Shown here: in pieces, positions 38,334-47,263 of the stretch | Layout of the letters: each line of letters opens with the position of its first letter | Numbering within the stretch: position 1 is the stretch's first letter | NCBI RefSeq assembly: GCF_030286045.1 | Contig: NZ_CP127390.1 | Span: forward strand, 930,001 to 994,000 | DNA: 64,000 nucleotides | Origin: Propionimicrobium sp. PCR01-08-3 | Lineage (GTDB): Bacteria > Actinomycetota > Actinomycetes > Propionibacteriales > Propionibacteriaceae | Direction: 5' to 3' | Notes under the pieces: generated by a model | Told to the model about the DNA's origin: nothing | Seen by the model: only the letters and a program-made list of their open reading frames with translations | The model's database searches: none | Position numbers and translations under genes: made by a program

Positions 38334-39923
38334 ATGCCCGCAATGCCGGTGATGCCGGAGCGTTTCCACCTGTATGACACCACCTTGCGCGATGGTGCCC
38401 AACAGGAGGGGATTCAGTTATCTGTCGAAGACAAGCTCCGAATTGCCAGCATTCTGGACGGCTTGGGCGTCACCTTCATCGAGGGTGGCTGGCCAGGGGC
38501 CAACCCGGCAGACACCGAGTTCTTCGCACGCGCCCACAGTGAACTTCAGCTGAGGAACGCGAGGCTGGTGGCATTCGGCGCAACCCGCAAGGCGGGGGAG
38601 AAAGCCGCCACCGACCCGCAGGTGGCGGGCCTGGTTGCGGCCGATACCGAATACATCTGTTTGGTGGCGAAGTCACACGATGAGCATGTGACCGAAGCGT
38701 TGCGCACCACGCTGGACGAGAACCTAGCGATGATCAACGACACCGTCTCGTATCTCACCGAGCTGGGCAAGAAGGTGATCGTCGACTGCGAGCACTTCTT
38801 CGACGGCTTCTGGGCCAATCGCAGCTACGCACTCGAGGTCGTGCGCACCGCAGCCGAGGCAGGCGCAGAGATCGTCGTGCTGTGCGACACCAACGGCGGA
38901 ATGCTGCCGGCCGCGATGAGCGATATCGTCTCGGCCACCGCCAGCATCGGCGTCGACCTGGGCGTGCATTGCCACAACGATTCCGGCTGTGCGGTCGCCA
39001 ACACGCTCGCCGCGGTGGACGCCGGTGTGATGCATGTGCAAGGGACCATCAACGGGTACGGCGAACGCACCGGAAACATGGACCTCACGACACTGATCGC
39101 CGACCTGCAGTTGAAGTATGGCTGGCCGCTGCTGTCGGACGCACAATTGGCCGAGCTGACCCACACCAGTCATGCCATCGCCGATATCGCGAACCAGCCC
39201 CACGTCACCCGTCAGCCCTATGTCGGATACTCGTCCTTCGCGCACAAGGCAGGGCTGCACGCCAGTGCCATCAAGGTGAATGAAGACCTCTATCAGCACA
39301 CCCGGCCCGAGCTGGTCGGCAACGACATGCGCATGCTGATCAGCAACATGTCCGGACGCGCCAGCGTGCAATTGAAGCTCGGCCAGCTCGGCCTCGAGAT
39401 GGCCGACCGCGACCTGGCCGGGAAGGTCACCGATCTGGTCAAGCAGCGTGAGGCCGAGGGCTACTCCTATGAGGCCGCGGACGCCTCCTTCGAGTTGCTG
39501 GTGCGCCAGCTGACCGGCCAGTTGGACGATCCGTTCGAACTGATCAGCTGGCGGGTGCTGACCGGAGAGAACGTCGACGAGGGCCAGGATTACGAGTCCT
39601 CGGAGGCCACGGTGAAGCTGATCGCCAAGGGGCAACGCCAGCTGGTGATCGGTGAAGGCAACGGTCCGGTCAACGCGCTGGGCCAAGGCATCGTCAAGGC
39701 GTTGACGCCCGCCTACCCCCAGGTCGCGGACTTCGAACTGGTCGACTACCGCGTCCGGATTCTCGATGAAGGACGCGGCACCGACGCGACGGTTCGGGTG
39801 CTCATCGACACCACCGACGGCACTCACGGCTGGACCACGGTCGGGGTCGGAACCAACGTGATCGAGGCCTCCTGGGAGGCCCTGGCCGATGCCTACGTCT
39901 ACGGGCTGGTGAAGGGCTACTGA
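38334..39923 (+). CDS. cimA: Citramalate synthase
   Basis: Condenses pyruvate and acetyl-CoA to (R)-citramalate, giving a threonine-independent route to 2-oxobutyrate and isoleucine. The 529-residue protein is of the long actinobacterial/archaeal type: HMGL-like barrel with YDTTLRDGAQQEG (about 14-26), FIEGGWPGANPADTEFF, CDTNGGMLP, LGVHCHNDSGCAVANT and GYGERTGNMDL, then a C-terminal LeuA-like dimer/regulatory domain (about 390-529). The GGWPGANP block favours citramalate over 2-isopropylmalate or homocitrate synthase. The start is ATG 38334 with GAGGGAGG 7 nt upstream. LeuCD and LeuB in this window would complete the pathway. Confidence 0.93.
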   Translation: MPAMPVMPERFHLYDTTLRDGAQQEGIQLSVEDKLRIASILDGLGVTFIEGGWPGANPADTEFFARAHSELQLRNARLVAFGATRKAGEKAATDPQVAGLVAADTEYICLVAKSHDEHVTEALRTTLDENLAMINDTVSYLTELGKKVIVDCEHFFDGFWANRSYALEVVRTAAEAGAEIVVLCDTNGGMLPAAMSDIVSATASIGVDLGVHCHNDSGCAVANTLAAVDAGVMHVQGTINGYGERTGNMDLTTLIADLQLKYGWPLLSDAQLAELTHTSHAIADIANQPHVTRQPYVGYSSFAHKAGLHASAIKVNEDLYQHTRPELVGNDMRMLISNMSGRASVQLKLGQLGLEMADRDLAGKVTDLVKQREAEGYSYEAADASFELLVRQLTGQLDDPFELISWRVLTGENVDEGQDYESSEATVKLIAKGQRQLVIGEGNGPVNALGQGIVKALTPAYPQVADFELVDYRVRILDEGRGTDATVRVLIDTTDGTHGWTTVGVGTNVIEASWEALADAYVYGLVKGY

Positions 39924-40107
39924 GGGATCTTGAGGATTGCCGCTGTTCGTCGCTCCCTGGATTGGGCATCTGCCCTCGTCGAGCGGTGAAGCGACGAGCA
40001 GAAGCCGCCACCTCAGGGTCCATTCCTCGGATGCTGAACCTCTTCGGTGGGCCAGGCGAGTTCGGTGTGAAGTCGGCACTCGGAAGGCGTCCCGTTAGAC
40101 TGCGGTT

Positions 40108-40950
40108 ATGCGCATAGCCCGATTCACCGTTGCCGGTGCAGATCCCCGTTTTGGACTGGTCGAGTTGGAGGCCGACGAAGGCCAATTTCCGGATTCGATC
40201 GCGGTGATCGACGGTGACCCGCTGGCCGGCCCGGTCAATTACACCGGCGAGCGGATCGACCTGACCGACGCCCGGCTGCTGGCTCCGGTGATTCCGCGCA
40301 GCAAGGTGCTGGCGGTCGGCAAGAACTATGCGGCCCACGCGACGGAATTCGGTGGTGAGGTGCCGTCCGAACCGTTGATCTTCATGAAACCGAACACGGC
40401 GGTCATTGGCCCGGACGACCCGATCATTCGTCCGAAACTCAGCCAAAACGTGCACTACGAGGGTGAGCTCGCCGTGGTGATCGGACGCTTCTGCCGCAAA
40501 GTGCCAGTCGAGCGAGCCGCCGAAGTCATCTTCGGGTACACCGTCGCCAACGACGTCACCGCCCGCGACCTGCAGCACAGCGACGGTCAGTGGACCAGGG
40601 CGAAGGGGTTCGACACCTTCTGCCCGCTCGGCCCGTGGATCGTCACCCACCTCGGCCTGGACGAAGCCGCCGACCTGTCCCTGGTGACCAGCGTCGATGG
40701 TGAGGTCAAACAGGACGCGAACACCCGCCAGATGGTCTACTCGATTCCGGAATTGATCGCTTACGTCTCGGCATTCACCACGCTGCTGCCCGGCGACGTG
40801 CTGCTCACCGGCACCCCTGCCGGAGTCGGCCCGCTGGTGGCCGGTCAGCGGGTCAGCGTCGAGATCGACGGTGTCGGCACTCTGACGAACCCGGTCCTCG
40901 ACGATGTGGAGGACGACCAGGAGAGCGCTGACGGCGCGGCTGCCAGGTGA
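40108..40950 (+). CDS. Fumarylacetoacetate hydrolase (FAH) family protein
   Basis: A 280-residue enzyme of the FAH superfamily, whose members include acylpyruvate hydrolases, oxaloacetate decarboxylases and aromatic-degradation hydratases. Motifs are GKNYAAHATEFG (about 72-83), FMKPNTAV, YEGELAVVIGR (metal-binding Glu residues), DVTARDLQ, and LLTGTPAGVGPL near the end. The substrate is unknown. The start is ATG 40108 with TAGACT (40096-40101) ending 6 nt upstream. Its stop overlaps the next gene (GTGA), so the pair is co-transcribed. In many actinobacteria this gene lies beside gltX; here tRNA-Glu is downstream. Confidence 0.88.
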   Translation: MRIARFTVAGADPRFGLVELEADEGQFPDSIAVIDGDPLAGPVNYTGERIDLTDARLLAPVIPRSKVLAVGKNYAAHATEFGGEVPSEPLIFMKPNTAVIGPDDPIIRPKLSQNVHYEGELAVVIGRFCRKVPVERAAEVIFGYTVANDVTARDLQHSDGQWTRAKGFDTFCPLGPWIVTHLGLDEAADLSLVTSVDGEVKQDANTRQMVYSIPELIAYVSAFTTLLPGDVLLTGTPAGVGPLVAGQRVSVEIDGVGTLTNPVLDDVEDDQESADGAAAR

Positions 40951-41894
40951 AGGGATTCCTGTGGGGCGGCGACACATCCAAGCTGACCGACCCCGGCAAG
41001 GGGCTGAACTACGCTGCGCTGCTGCGGATGACTCCGATCACCGAGGGAGCCATCAGGGGCTTGGGCGGGCTGTTGTTGTCACTTGCCGGTTATTCGATCT
41101 TGCTGCCGGGCATCGCGTGGCTGCTGCTGGGACTCTTCTGGCTGATCCGGGGCCTGCCCGGAAGCTTTGCTGACTATCGAGCCTCCGCGCTGCAATTCGA
41201 GATGATCGACGGCCTGGTGGCCACTCATCTCGCGATCGCCACCCTCATCGTGTTGTGCATGTGGATCATGCGCTACGTGCACGGAAGGCATCCCCGCTGG
41301 CTGTGCTCCGTGCAGCCGGGCTTCCGCTGGCGCTACACGGCGGCATGTGCACTGGCCTCGGTCGTGCTGCTGAACGCGGTCTACTGGGTTTCTCATCTGG
41401 ACGATCTCCCCACCTGGTCGCCGGACGACCACGTCTGGTGGTGGCTGCTGGCGATCGGGCTGACCGCCCCCTTGCAGGCGGCGGGCGAGGAGTTCTTGTT
41501 CCGCGGCTATCTGCTGCAGGTCTGCGGAACGGTGAGCAAGAGTCCGTGGCTGGCGGTGGCGATCTCGGCGGTCATCTTCGCGGCGCTGCATGGCAGCCAG
41601 AATCTGCCGCTGCTCGCCGACCGGCTCGCGTTCGGGTTGCTGGCCGGTGCGTTGGTGGTGTTGACCGGTGGTCTGGAGGCGTCGATCGCCGCGCATGCGG
41701 TCAACAACGTGTTCGCGTTCGGGTACGCGGCAGCGGCCGGGAATCTCGCCGAGATCCGCTCGATTCAGGTGTCGACCTGGCAAACCACGGGCTGGAATGT
41801 ACTGGCCTACGCGCTTGTTGCACTGGTCGCCTGGCTGATCGGACGCAAGATGCGAGTGGCGACCAAAACGCCGGGGCAAGCAGGTGCACCGTGA
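40947..41894 (+). CDS. CPBP-family intramembrane glutamic endopeptidase
   Basis: A 315-residue polytopic membrane protein with about seven or eight hydrophobic segments. The CPBP/Abi signature is complete: EEFLFRG (EExxxR, about 187-193), FAALHG (about 212) and the second His motif HAVNNVFAF (about 251). This is the family of CAAX prenyl protease-like enzymes, often linked to bacteriocin self-immunity or membrane-protein processing. The N-terminal cytoplasmic segment FLWGGDTSKLTDPGKG is unusual. The start is GTG 40947, overlapping the FAH stop. Substrate unknown. Confidence 0.85.
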   Translation: MKGFLWGGDTSKLTDPGKGLNYAALLRMTPITEGAIRGLGGLLLSLAGYSILLPGIAWLLLGLFWLIRGLPGSFADYRASALQFEMIDGLVATHLAIATLIVLCMWIMRYVHGRHPRWLCSVQPGFRWRYTAACALASVVLLNAVYWVSHLDDLPTWSPDDHVWWWLLAIGLTAPLQAAGEEFLFRGYLLQVCGTVSKSPWLAVAISAVIFAALHGSQNLPLLADRLAFGLLAGALVVLTGGLEASIAAHAVNNVFAFGYAAAAGNLAEIRSIQVSTWQTTGWNVLAYALVALVAWLIGRKMRVATKTPGQAGAP

Positions 41895-41955
41895 TTTGCG
41901 CAGCTGAATGACGGTCGTGTAAGTTTAGCTGTCGTTGCGCCGCAGGGCACAGCAG

Positions 41956-42030
41956 TGGGGTATGGGGTAATTGGCAGCCCGCCGGATTCTGGTTCCGTCA
42001 GTCCAGGTTCGAGTCCTGGTACCCCAACCA
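41956..42030 (+). tRNA. tRNA-Gln (CTG anticodon)
   Basis: Acceptor arms TGGGGTA (41956-41962) and TACCCCA (42020-42026) pair perfectly, the T-loop GTTCGAGTC is present, and the anticodon CTG is at 41989-41991. Discriminator A at 42027 is followed by an encoded CCA (42028-42030). Confidence 0.95.
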
Positions 42031-42057
42031 GCACGGTTGATACCAACCATGTTGGCG

Positions 42058-42081
42058 GCCGGACCAAGCCAAAGGTCCGGC
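42058..42081 (+). terminator. Hairpin between the two tRNA genes
   Basis: A perfect 8-bp stem GCCGGACC (42058-42065) with GGTCCGGC (42074-42081), 8-nt loop. It separates tRNA-Gln from tRNA-Glu and may terminate or define processing ends. Confidence 0.6.
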
Positions 42082-42102
42082 AACAAAACTGAATATCGTC
42101 CT

Positions 42103-42175
42103 GGCCCCGTAGTGTAGTGGCCTAGCACGCGGCCCTCTCAAGGCTGTAACGGCGGTTCGAATCCGCTCGGGGCTA
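42103..42175 (+). tRNA. tRNA-Glu (CTC anticodon)
   Basis: Acceptor GGCCCCG (42103-42109) pairs with CGGGGCT (42168-42174, one wobble). The anticodon CTC (42137-42139) sits in a CTCTCAA loop, and the T-arm GCGGTTCGAATCCGC is intact. CCA is not encoded, unlike the tRNA-Gln next to it. Confidence 0.95.
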
Positions 42176-42179
42176 CAAG

Positions 42180-42231
42180 CGATTGAGCCGAGAGGAGTGA
42201 GAGCTTGCTCTCATTCCCGAGGCGATTGAAG
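42180..42231 (+). repeat. Hairpin-repeat element, copy 2
   Basis: Same flanks as copy 1 (CGATTGAGCCGAG, then CGAGGCGATTGAAG) around the stem GGAGTGAGAGC, TT, GCTCTCATTCC. Its stem sequence differs from copy 1 but pairing is kept. It begins 4 nt after tRNA-Glu. Confidence 0.8.
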
Positions 42232-42247
42232 TTTGAAACCGGACAAA

Positions 42248-42300
42248 CGATTGAGGCGAGAGCGGAGAAAGCTTGCTTTCTCTGCCGCGCCGATTGAGAT
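42248..42300 (+). repeat. Hairpin-repeat element, copy 3
   Basis: CGATTGAGGCGAG, then a hairpin around GAGAAAGC, TT, GCTTTCTC, then CCGATTGAGAT. In tandem with copy 2 with a 16-nt spacer. The third version again keeps the stem through matched changes. Confidence 0.8.
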
Positions 42301-42315
42301 TTGGACCACCAGATG

Positions 42316-42352
42316 AAGACCCTAGTCAAAGCGATATTGGCTAGGGTCTTTT
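42316..42352 (+). terminator. Terminator after the tRNA/repeat block
   Basis: Perfect 10-bp stem AAGACCCTAG (42316-42325) with CTAGGGTCTT (42341-42350), 15-nt loop, ending in four T residues. It closes the tRNA unit. From here to 42560 no gene is supported. Confidence 0.8.
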
Positions 42353-42575
42353 GCTGTCTAGGACGCCCGCTAGGGCCGTTTGAACACATTTTGGGCACAA
42401 GAGTCTTCAAGCTCGATCGTTCGCGCCCCATCCATCGCGTCGGTCGAGCCGGTCGTCAACGGGGTAGCCGACATCGAGATAGGTCCGAGTTGCCAGGGTT
42501 GCTTGATCCTATATGTGTGCGTGGTGCCATGCCCTACGATGAGCCACGTACCGCACGCCTTTCAAGGAGGAATTG

Positions 42576-43469
42576 ATGACGACTGTCGGATTCATCGGAC
42601 TGGGAACAATGGGCAAGCGCATGGCCGGGCACATGCTCGACCGACTGCCCGAAGGCGACACTCTCGTGCTGAACGACCTCAGCGCCGACCGGGTCAAGGA
42701 CCTCTTGGACGCGGGAGCAGTGTGGGCCGACTCCGCGAAGGAACTTGCCGGCAAGGCCGACGTCGTCTTCTTCATGGTTCCCGATGTGCCGCAGGTCAAA
42801 TCAGTGTTGGCGGGCGACAACGGCTTGCTGGCGGGCATCTCGAAGGAAATTTTGCTGGTGGTCTGCTCGACCGTCTCCCCGGACGCGGTTCGCCAGCTCG
42901 ATGTCGAGGTGCAGAGCTCGACCAAGGGCCTGGCGCGCGTCATCGATGCCCCGGTTTCCGGTGGTGAGGTCGGTGCGGTCGCAGGCACGCTGTCGATCAT
43001 GGTCGGCGGCCCGGACGATCTGGTTGCCAAGGCCCTGCCCTACTTGAAGCTCACCGGGAATCCCGCACATCTGGGGCCGACCGGGGCCGGTGAGGTCGCC
43101 AAGGCCTGCAACCAGCTGATCGGCGCGGCCAGCATCGTCGCGAACGCCGAGGCCGCCGTTGTTGCCGAGCGTGCCGGGCTCGACGTCCAGAAGCTCTTCG
43201 ATCTGATGCTCGGTGGCTACTCGACCAGCAAGATCATGGCCGACAAGGCGCCCCGCTATATCAACAAGGACTACACGGTCTCGGGCGCTGCATCGTTCTG
43301 GATCAAGGATCTCAAGGCTTACCTCGACGAGGCCAATCGCACCGGTACTCCGACCGTTCAGGGCGACCGCCTGTTGGACGCCTTCCAGGGTGTGGTGGAC
43401 GCCGGCTGGGGCGCCGAGGACACTGCGATCGTCCAGAAGTTCATCGAGGAGCGTCCCGAAGAGAACTGA
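42576..43469 (+). CDS. NAD(P)-dependent beta-hydroxyacid dehydrogenase (3-hydroxyisobutyrate dehydrogenase family)
   Basis: A 297-residue protein. N-terminal Rossmann motif VGFIGLGTMGKRMAGHML (about 4-21), then DAPVSGGEVGAVAGTLSIMVGG (substrate-binding block, about 127-148), GAGEVAKACNQLIGA with the catalytic Lys (about 176), and KDLKAYLDEA near the end. This fits 3-hydroxyisobutyrate, tartronate semialdehyde or related reductases; the substrate cannot be chosen. The start ATG 42576 has a strong AAGGAGG 5 nt upstream. It stands alone after the tRNA block and ends in a two-part hairpin. A role in valine breakdown would fit the neighbouring BCAA genes but is only inference. Confidence 0.87.
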   Translation: MTTVGFIGLGTMGKRMAGHMLDRLPEGDTLVLNDLSADRVKDLLDAGAVWADSAKELAGKADVVFFMVPDVPQVKSVLAGDNGLLAGISKEILLVVCSTVSPDAVRQLDVEVQSSTKGLARVIDAPVSGGEVGAVAGTLSIMVGGPDDLVAKALPYLKLTGNPAHLGPTGAGEVAKACNQLIGAASIVANAEAAVVAERAGLDVQKLFDLMLGGYSTSKIMADKAPRYINKDYTVSGAASFWIKDLKAYLDEANRTGTPTVQGDRLLDAFQGVVDAGWGAEDTAIVQKFIEERPEEN

Positions 43470-43489
43470 GGGCTGATGCGCGTAGGCAT

Positions 43490-43526
43490 CGGGCCGGGCC
43501 GCAGGTCAACCTGCAGACTCGGCCCG
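43490..43526. terminator. Two-part hairpin after the dehydrogenase gene
   Basis: Outer CGGGCCG (43490-43496) with CGGCCCG (43520-43526), inner GCAGGT (43501-43506) with ACCTGC (43509-43514). It lies between convergent genes. Its two-tier shape is like that at 8359-8416. Confidence 0.6.
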
Positions 43527-43629
43527 AACTGCGTTTCGAAGCACTTAGACCGCGCAGTCTATTAACTGCCGAAATAGCTGACGGCTTGCCGCATAACACA
43601 AGCCAAGATCCAAATCGGCAGCTGCCGCA

Positions 43630-44355
43630 TCACTCCTCGCCGCCGGTGCGGCGCAACACTTCGCTCAACCGGTCGGCGGCGGCCATCACCGCGGGGGCGT
43701 GCAGCCTGCCGGGCTGGCGGCTCAGACGTTCGATCGGCCCGGAAACCGACACGGCGGCAATTACCTTGCCGCCGGGGGAGCGCACCGGGGCACTCACCGA
43801 GGCGACACCCGGTTCGCGTTCGGCCACCGACTGGGCCCAGCCGCGTCGCCTGACGCCGGTCAATCCCACGGCGGAGAAGGTCGCGTTCAGCAGTCCGCGC
43901 TGCAGCCGTTCGGGCTCTTCCCAGGCGAGCAAGACCTGAGCGGCCGAGCCGGCACCCATCGAGAGCTGGCTGCCGACCGGAATCGAGTCACGCAACCCGG
44001 TGGGCCGGTCGGCCGACGCCACGCATACCCGAATCTCTCCCTGCTTGCGATAAAGCTGGGCAGACTCACCGGTGATATCGCGCAGCCTGGCCAAGATCGG
44101 CCCGGCAGTCGACAGCAGCCGATCCTCGCCTGCCGAGGCGGCGAGCTCGGCCAGCCTGGGCCCGAGCACGAAACGTCCCTGCAGGTCGCGGCCAACCAGC
44201 CGATGGTGCTCGAGCGCGACTGCCAGCCGGTGAGCGGTGGGACGGGCGAGACCCGTCGACTGAACGAGACCGGCCAGCGTCATCGGTCCTTGCTCCAGCG
44301 CGGCCAACACCATGGCCGCCTTGTCGAGCACACCCACTCCAGAGGATTCGTCCAT
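43630..44355 (-). CDS. ltbR: IclR-family regulator of leucine biosynthesis (LtbR/NdgR type)
   Basis: A 241-residue repressor/activator with an N-terminal winged helix (VLDKAAMVLAALEQGPMTLAGLVQSTGLARPTAHRLAVALE, about 9-50) and an IclR effector domain (about 70-235). In Corynebacterium and Streptomyces the orthologue (LtbR/NdgR) lies divergently upstream of leuCD and controls it, the exact arrangement here (50 bp apart). The start ATG 44355 has TAGTCT (44367-44362) ending 6 nt upstream, so its own -10 lies inside a palindrome shared with leuC. Confidence 0.88.
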   Translation of the reverse strand: MDESSGVGVLDKAAMVLAALEQGPMTLAGLVQSTGLARPTAHRLAVALEHHRLVGRDLQGRFVLGPRLAELAASAGEDRLLSTAGPILARLRDITGESAQLYRKQGEIRVCVASADRPTGLRDSIPVGSQLSMGAGSAAQVLLAWEEPERLQRGLLNATFSAVGLTGVRRRGWAQSVAEREPGVASVSAPVRSPGGKVIAAVSVSGPIERLSRQPGRLHAPAVMAAADRLSEVLRRTGGEE

Positions 44356-44399
44356 AATCTGAGACTAACATCTCATTATTTGAACGGCAATGTCATGAT
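44354..44399. promoter_or_regulatory. ltbR-leuC divergent control region with palindrome
   Basis: TGAGA (44360-44364), 6 nt, TCTCA (44371-44375), with ATAAT and ATTAT outside. The palindrome covers the ltbR -10 (TAGTCT on the minus strand) and sits where the leuC -35 would be (leuC -10 CATGAT 44394-44399). A likely LtbR operator. Confidence 0.6.
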
Positions 44400-44405
44400 G
44401 GACGC

Positions 44406-45803
44406 ATGGGAAGAACTCTGAGCGAAAAGGTTTGGGACGATCACGTCGTACGCTCTGCTGCCGGCGAACCCGACCTGCTCTACATCGATCTGCAATTGTG
44501 TCACGAAGTTACTAGTCCGCAGGCATTTGAGGGCCTTCGGCTGGCAGGACGCCAAGTGCGTCGTCCTGAGCTCACCATTGCCACAGAGGATCACAACACT
44601 CCCACGGTTGACATCCGGAAACCGATCGCCGACATCGTCAGCCGCACCCAGGTCGATACTCTGCGCAAGAACGCGACAGAATTCGGCATCCGCATCCACT
44701 CACTGGGGGACCGCGATCAGGGCGTCGTCCACATCATCGGCCCGCAGCTGGGCATCACTCAGCCCGGTATGACGATCGTCTGCGGCGACTCGCACACCTC
44801 CACTCACGGCGCTTTCGGTGCCTTGGCCTTCGGTATCGGCACCTCAGAAGTCGAGCACGTGCTCGCCACCCAGACGCTGATGCAGGCCAGGCCGAAGACC
44901 ATGGCGGTAACCGTCGAAGGTGAATTGCCGCCCGATGTCACCGCCAAGGACATCGTGCTGGCGCTGATCTCGAAGGTCGGCACCGGCGGCGGTCAGGGAT
45001 ACATCGCCGAATACCGCGGCTCCACCATCCGCGATCTGTCGATGGAAGGCCGCATGACGATCTGCAATATGTCGATCGAGTGGGGCGCCAAGGCGGGCAT
45101 GATCGCTCCCGACGAGACCACTTTCGCTTACCTGAAGGGCCGTCCGCACGCTCCGGAGGGCGCCGAGTGGGACGCGGCGGTCGAGTACTGGAAGACACTG
45201 CGCACCGACGACGATGCAGTCTTCGACACCGAGGTCGTCATCGACGCCACCAAACTGACCCCCTTCGTCACCTGGGGAACTAACCCCGGTCAAGGTGTCG
45301 GCCTGGACGCCAGCGTGCCCAGCCCCGACGATTTCGCCGATGAAGTGGCGAAGACCTCGGCGCAGCGTGCCTTGGAATACATGGGGCTGGCTGCGGGCAC
45401 TCCGATGCGTGGCATCCGCGTGGACACGGTCTTCTTGGGCAGCTGCACCAATGGCCGCATCGAAGACCTGCGGCTTGCCGCCGGCATCATCAAGGGCCAC
45501 AAGGTCGCCGACGGCGTCCGGATGCTCGTCGTGCCGGGCTCGGCCCGCGTGCGCGAGCAGGCCATGGCCGAGGGCCTCGACCAGATCTTTACCGAGGCCG
45601 GTGCCGAATGGCGTGAGGCGGGCTGCTCGATGTGCCTGGGGATGAACCCCGACCAGCTGGTGCCCGGCGAGCGCTCCGCGTCCACCAGCAACCGCAATTT
45701 CGAGGGACGCCAGGGCAAGGGCGGCAGGACTCACCTGGTGAGCCCGGCCGTTGCCGCCGCGACAGCGGTCACCGGTCACCTGGCCGCCCCGTCGGATCTC
45801 TGA
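44406..45803 (+). CDS. leuC: 3-isopropylmalate/citramalate dehydratase large subunit
   Basis: Aconitase-family 4Fe-4S enzyme isomerising 2- to 3-isopropylmalate, and citramalate to beta-methylmalate when paired with CimA. The 465 residues include [30 protein letters not shown] and the cluster cysteines in [13 protein letters not shown] and [11 protein letters not shown]. The start ATG 44406 has CATGAT (44394-44399) ending 6 nt upstream and no Shine-Dalgarno. leuD follows after 14 bp. Probably controlled by the divergent LtbR. Confidence 0.96.
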   Translation: MGRTLSEKVWDDHVVRSAAGEPDLLYIDLQLCHEVTSPQAFEGLRLAGRQVRRPELTIATEDHNTPTVDIRKPIADIVSRTQVDTLRKNATEFGIRIHSLGDRDQGVVHIIGPQLGITQPGMTIVCGDSHTSTHGAFGALAFGIGTSEVEHVLATQTLMQARPKTMAVTVEGELPPDVTAKDIVLALISKVGTGGGQGYIAEYRGSTIRDLSMEGRMTICNMSIEWGAKAGMIAPDETTFAYLKGRPHAPEGAEWDAAVEYWKTLRTDDDAVFDTEVVIDATKLTPFVTWGTNPGQGVGLDASVPSPDDFADEVAKTSAQRALEYMGLAAGTPMRGIRVDTVFLGSCTNGRIEDLRLAAGIIKGHKVADGVRMLVVPGSARVREQAMAEGLDQIFTEAGAEWREAGCSMCLGMNPDQLVPGERSASTSNRNFEGRQGKGGRTHLVSPAVAAATAVTGHLAAPSDL

Positions 45804-45817
45804 GAAGGACGAAGCAG

Positions 45818-46423
45818 ATGGATAAGTTCAGTAGCCATACCGGCATCGTGGCGCCGTTGCGGCGCAGCAATGTCGACACCGACCAGATCATTCCGGCCGT
45901 CTACCTGAAGCGCATCACCCGCACCGGATTCGAGGACGGGCTGTTCGCGGCCTGGCGCAAAGATCCCGAGTTCGTCTTGAACCAGCCGGCCTACGAGAAG
46001 GCGTCCGTGTTGGTCGCGGGCCCCGATTTCGGCACCGGATCGTCTCGCGAGCACGCCGTGTGGGCGTTGCAGAACTACGGCTTCAAGGTCGTCATCGGAT
46101 CGCGTTTCGGTGACATCTTCCGCGGCAACTCCGGCAAGGCCGGCCTGCTGATCGCGACCGTCGACCAGTCGATCGTCGAGAAGCTTTGGGCATATGCCGA
46201 AGCCAACCCGGGAGCCGAGGTAACCGTCGACCTGCCGAGCCGCACCATCACGGCGGGCGACGACCGGTATACCTTCAGCATTGACGACTACACCGCCAAT
46301 AGGTTGCTCGAGGGCTTGGACGACATTGCCGCCACGCTCCTGCATGAGGACGATATCGCCGCCTACGAGGCGAAGCGTCCGAGCTTCAAGCCAAAGACGC
46401 TGCCGGCGAAGGTCGCCAGCTGA
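45818..46423 (+). CDS. leuD: 3-isopropylmalate/citramalate dehydratase small subunit
   Basis: Small swivel-domain subunit of the LeuCD isomerase. It has 201 residues with [25 protein letters not shown] (about 18-42) and the [17 protein letters not shown] block (about 68-84), which are family signatures. The start ATG 45818 follows GAAGGA. Co-transcribed with leuC. Length is normal. Confidence 0.96.
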   Translation: MDKFSSHTGIVAPLRRSNVDTDQIIPAVYLKRITRTGFEDGLFAAWRKDPEFVLNQPAYEKASVLVAGPDFGTGSSREHAVWALQNYGFKVVIGSRFGDIFRGNSGKAGLLIATVDQSIVEKLWAYAEANPGAEVTVDLPSRTITAGDDRYTFSIDDYTANRLLEGLDDIAATLLHEDDIAAYEAKRPSFKPKTLPAKVAS

Positions 46424-46465
46424 CCGGATGTGCGCTCGGGCGCCGATGGTGGGCATGATGGTCCG

Positions 46466-47263
46466 GTGAATTCATCAGAGCCGGCGAGATCTCGAAAGCG
46501 GTTGTATCGGGGCGAGCTCGGCCGGGTGAATTTCGAGCCGACGAATCGTACGTTTCGCACTCTCGTCCCGGCGATTCACCGCTTGCTTCGCCTGGTGACG
46601 AAGAAGCCGGATTGGCGAGGTGGCGAGAACTTGCCCGTCACGGGCCCCGCGATCGTCGTTGCGAATCACATCAGCTCGCTCGACCCGGTGCTGCTCGGTG
46701 AGTTTCTTGCCTACAGCGGCAGATGGCCGCACTATCTGGCCCGGGCGAATCTTTTCGACATGAAGCTTCTCGGGCGACTGCTGCGCGCAGCCGAACAGAT
46801 TCCGGTCTATCGCGGCAGCTTGCACGCCGGGGATGCGCTGATAGCGGCCGAGGCGGCTCTCCTCGACGGGCAGCTCGTGGTGATCTACCCCGAGGGCACC
46901 ATCACCTTCGACCCGGACGAGTGGCCGATGGCTCCCCACACCGGCGCCGCCAGGCTCGCGCTTCGCACCGGGGCACCAGTGATACCGGTCGGGCAGTGGG
47001 GCGCCAATCTGGCAGTGCCTCCCCGCAATATCAGGCCTATGAGGCTACGGCGCTCGCCCGTCACGATGGTGTGCGGGCCCAAGATCGATCTCAGCGAATA
47101 CGACGCCGATCCCGACCGAAGGCGAGCAGTGCGCGACGCAACCGTACACATCATGGACGCGATCACCACCCAGGCAGAACTCGCCCGCGGAGCGAAGGCC
47201 CCCGCAGACCGCTGGCTGCCCAGGCGCGATCAGCGCGTCCCTCGACCGGAGGCCATCAGCTGA
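46466..47263 (+). CDS. plsC: 1-acyl-sn-glycerol-3-phosphate acyltransferase family protein (PlsC)
   Basis: Membrane-associated acyltransferase of phospholipid synthesis. It has 265 residues with NHISSLDPVLLG (NHxxxxD motif I, about 73), LLRAAEQIPVYRG (motif II) and VVIYPEGTITFDP (motif III, EGT). It probably makes phosphatidic acid from lyso-PA. The start is GTG 46466. CATGAT (46454-46459) ends 6 nt upstream and no Shine-Dalgarno is seen; the longer frame into leuD is rejected. ddl follows after 51 bp. The gpsA gene often found between them in Actinobacteria is absent here. Confidence 0.88.
   Translation: MNSSEPARSRKRLYRGELGRVNFEPTNRTFRTLVPAIHRLLRLVTKKPDWRGGENLPVTGPAIVVANHISSLDPVLLGEFLAYSGRWPHYLARANLFDMKLLGRLLRAAEQIPVYRGSLHAGDALIAAEAALLDGQLVVIYPEGTITFDPDEWPMAPHTGAARLALRTGAPVIPVGQWGANLAVPPRNIRPMRLRRSPVTMVCGPKIDLSEYDADPDRRRAVRDATVHIMDAITTQAELARGAKAPADRWLPRRDQRVPRPEAIS

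Noticed and set aside
42180-42300. CRISPR-like or attachment-site repeats next to tRNA-Glu
   Set aside because: The copies are hairpins with variable centres, only two are adjacent, spacers are not uniform, and no cas genes or integrase are nearby.
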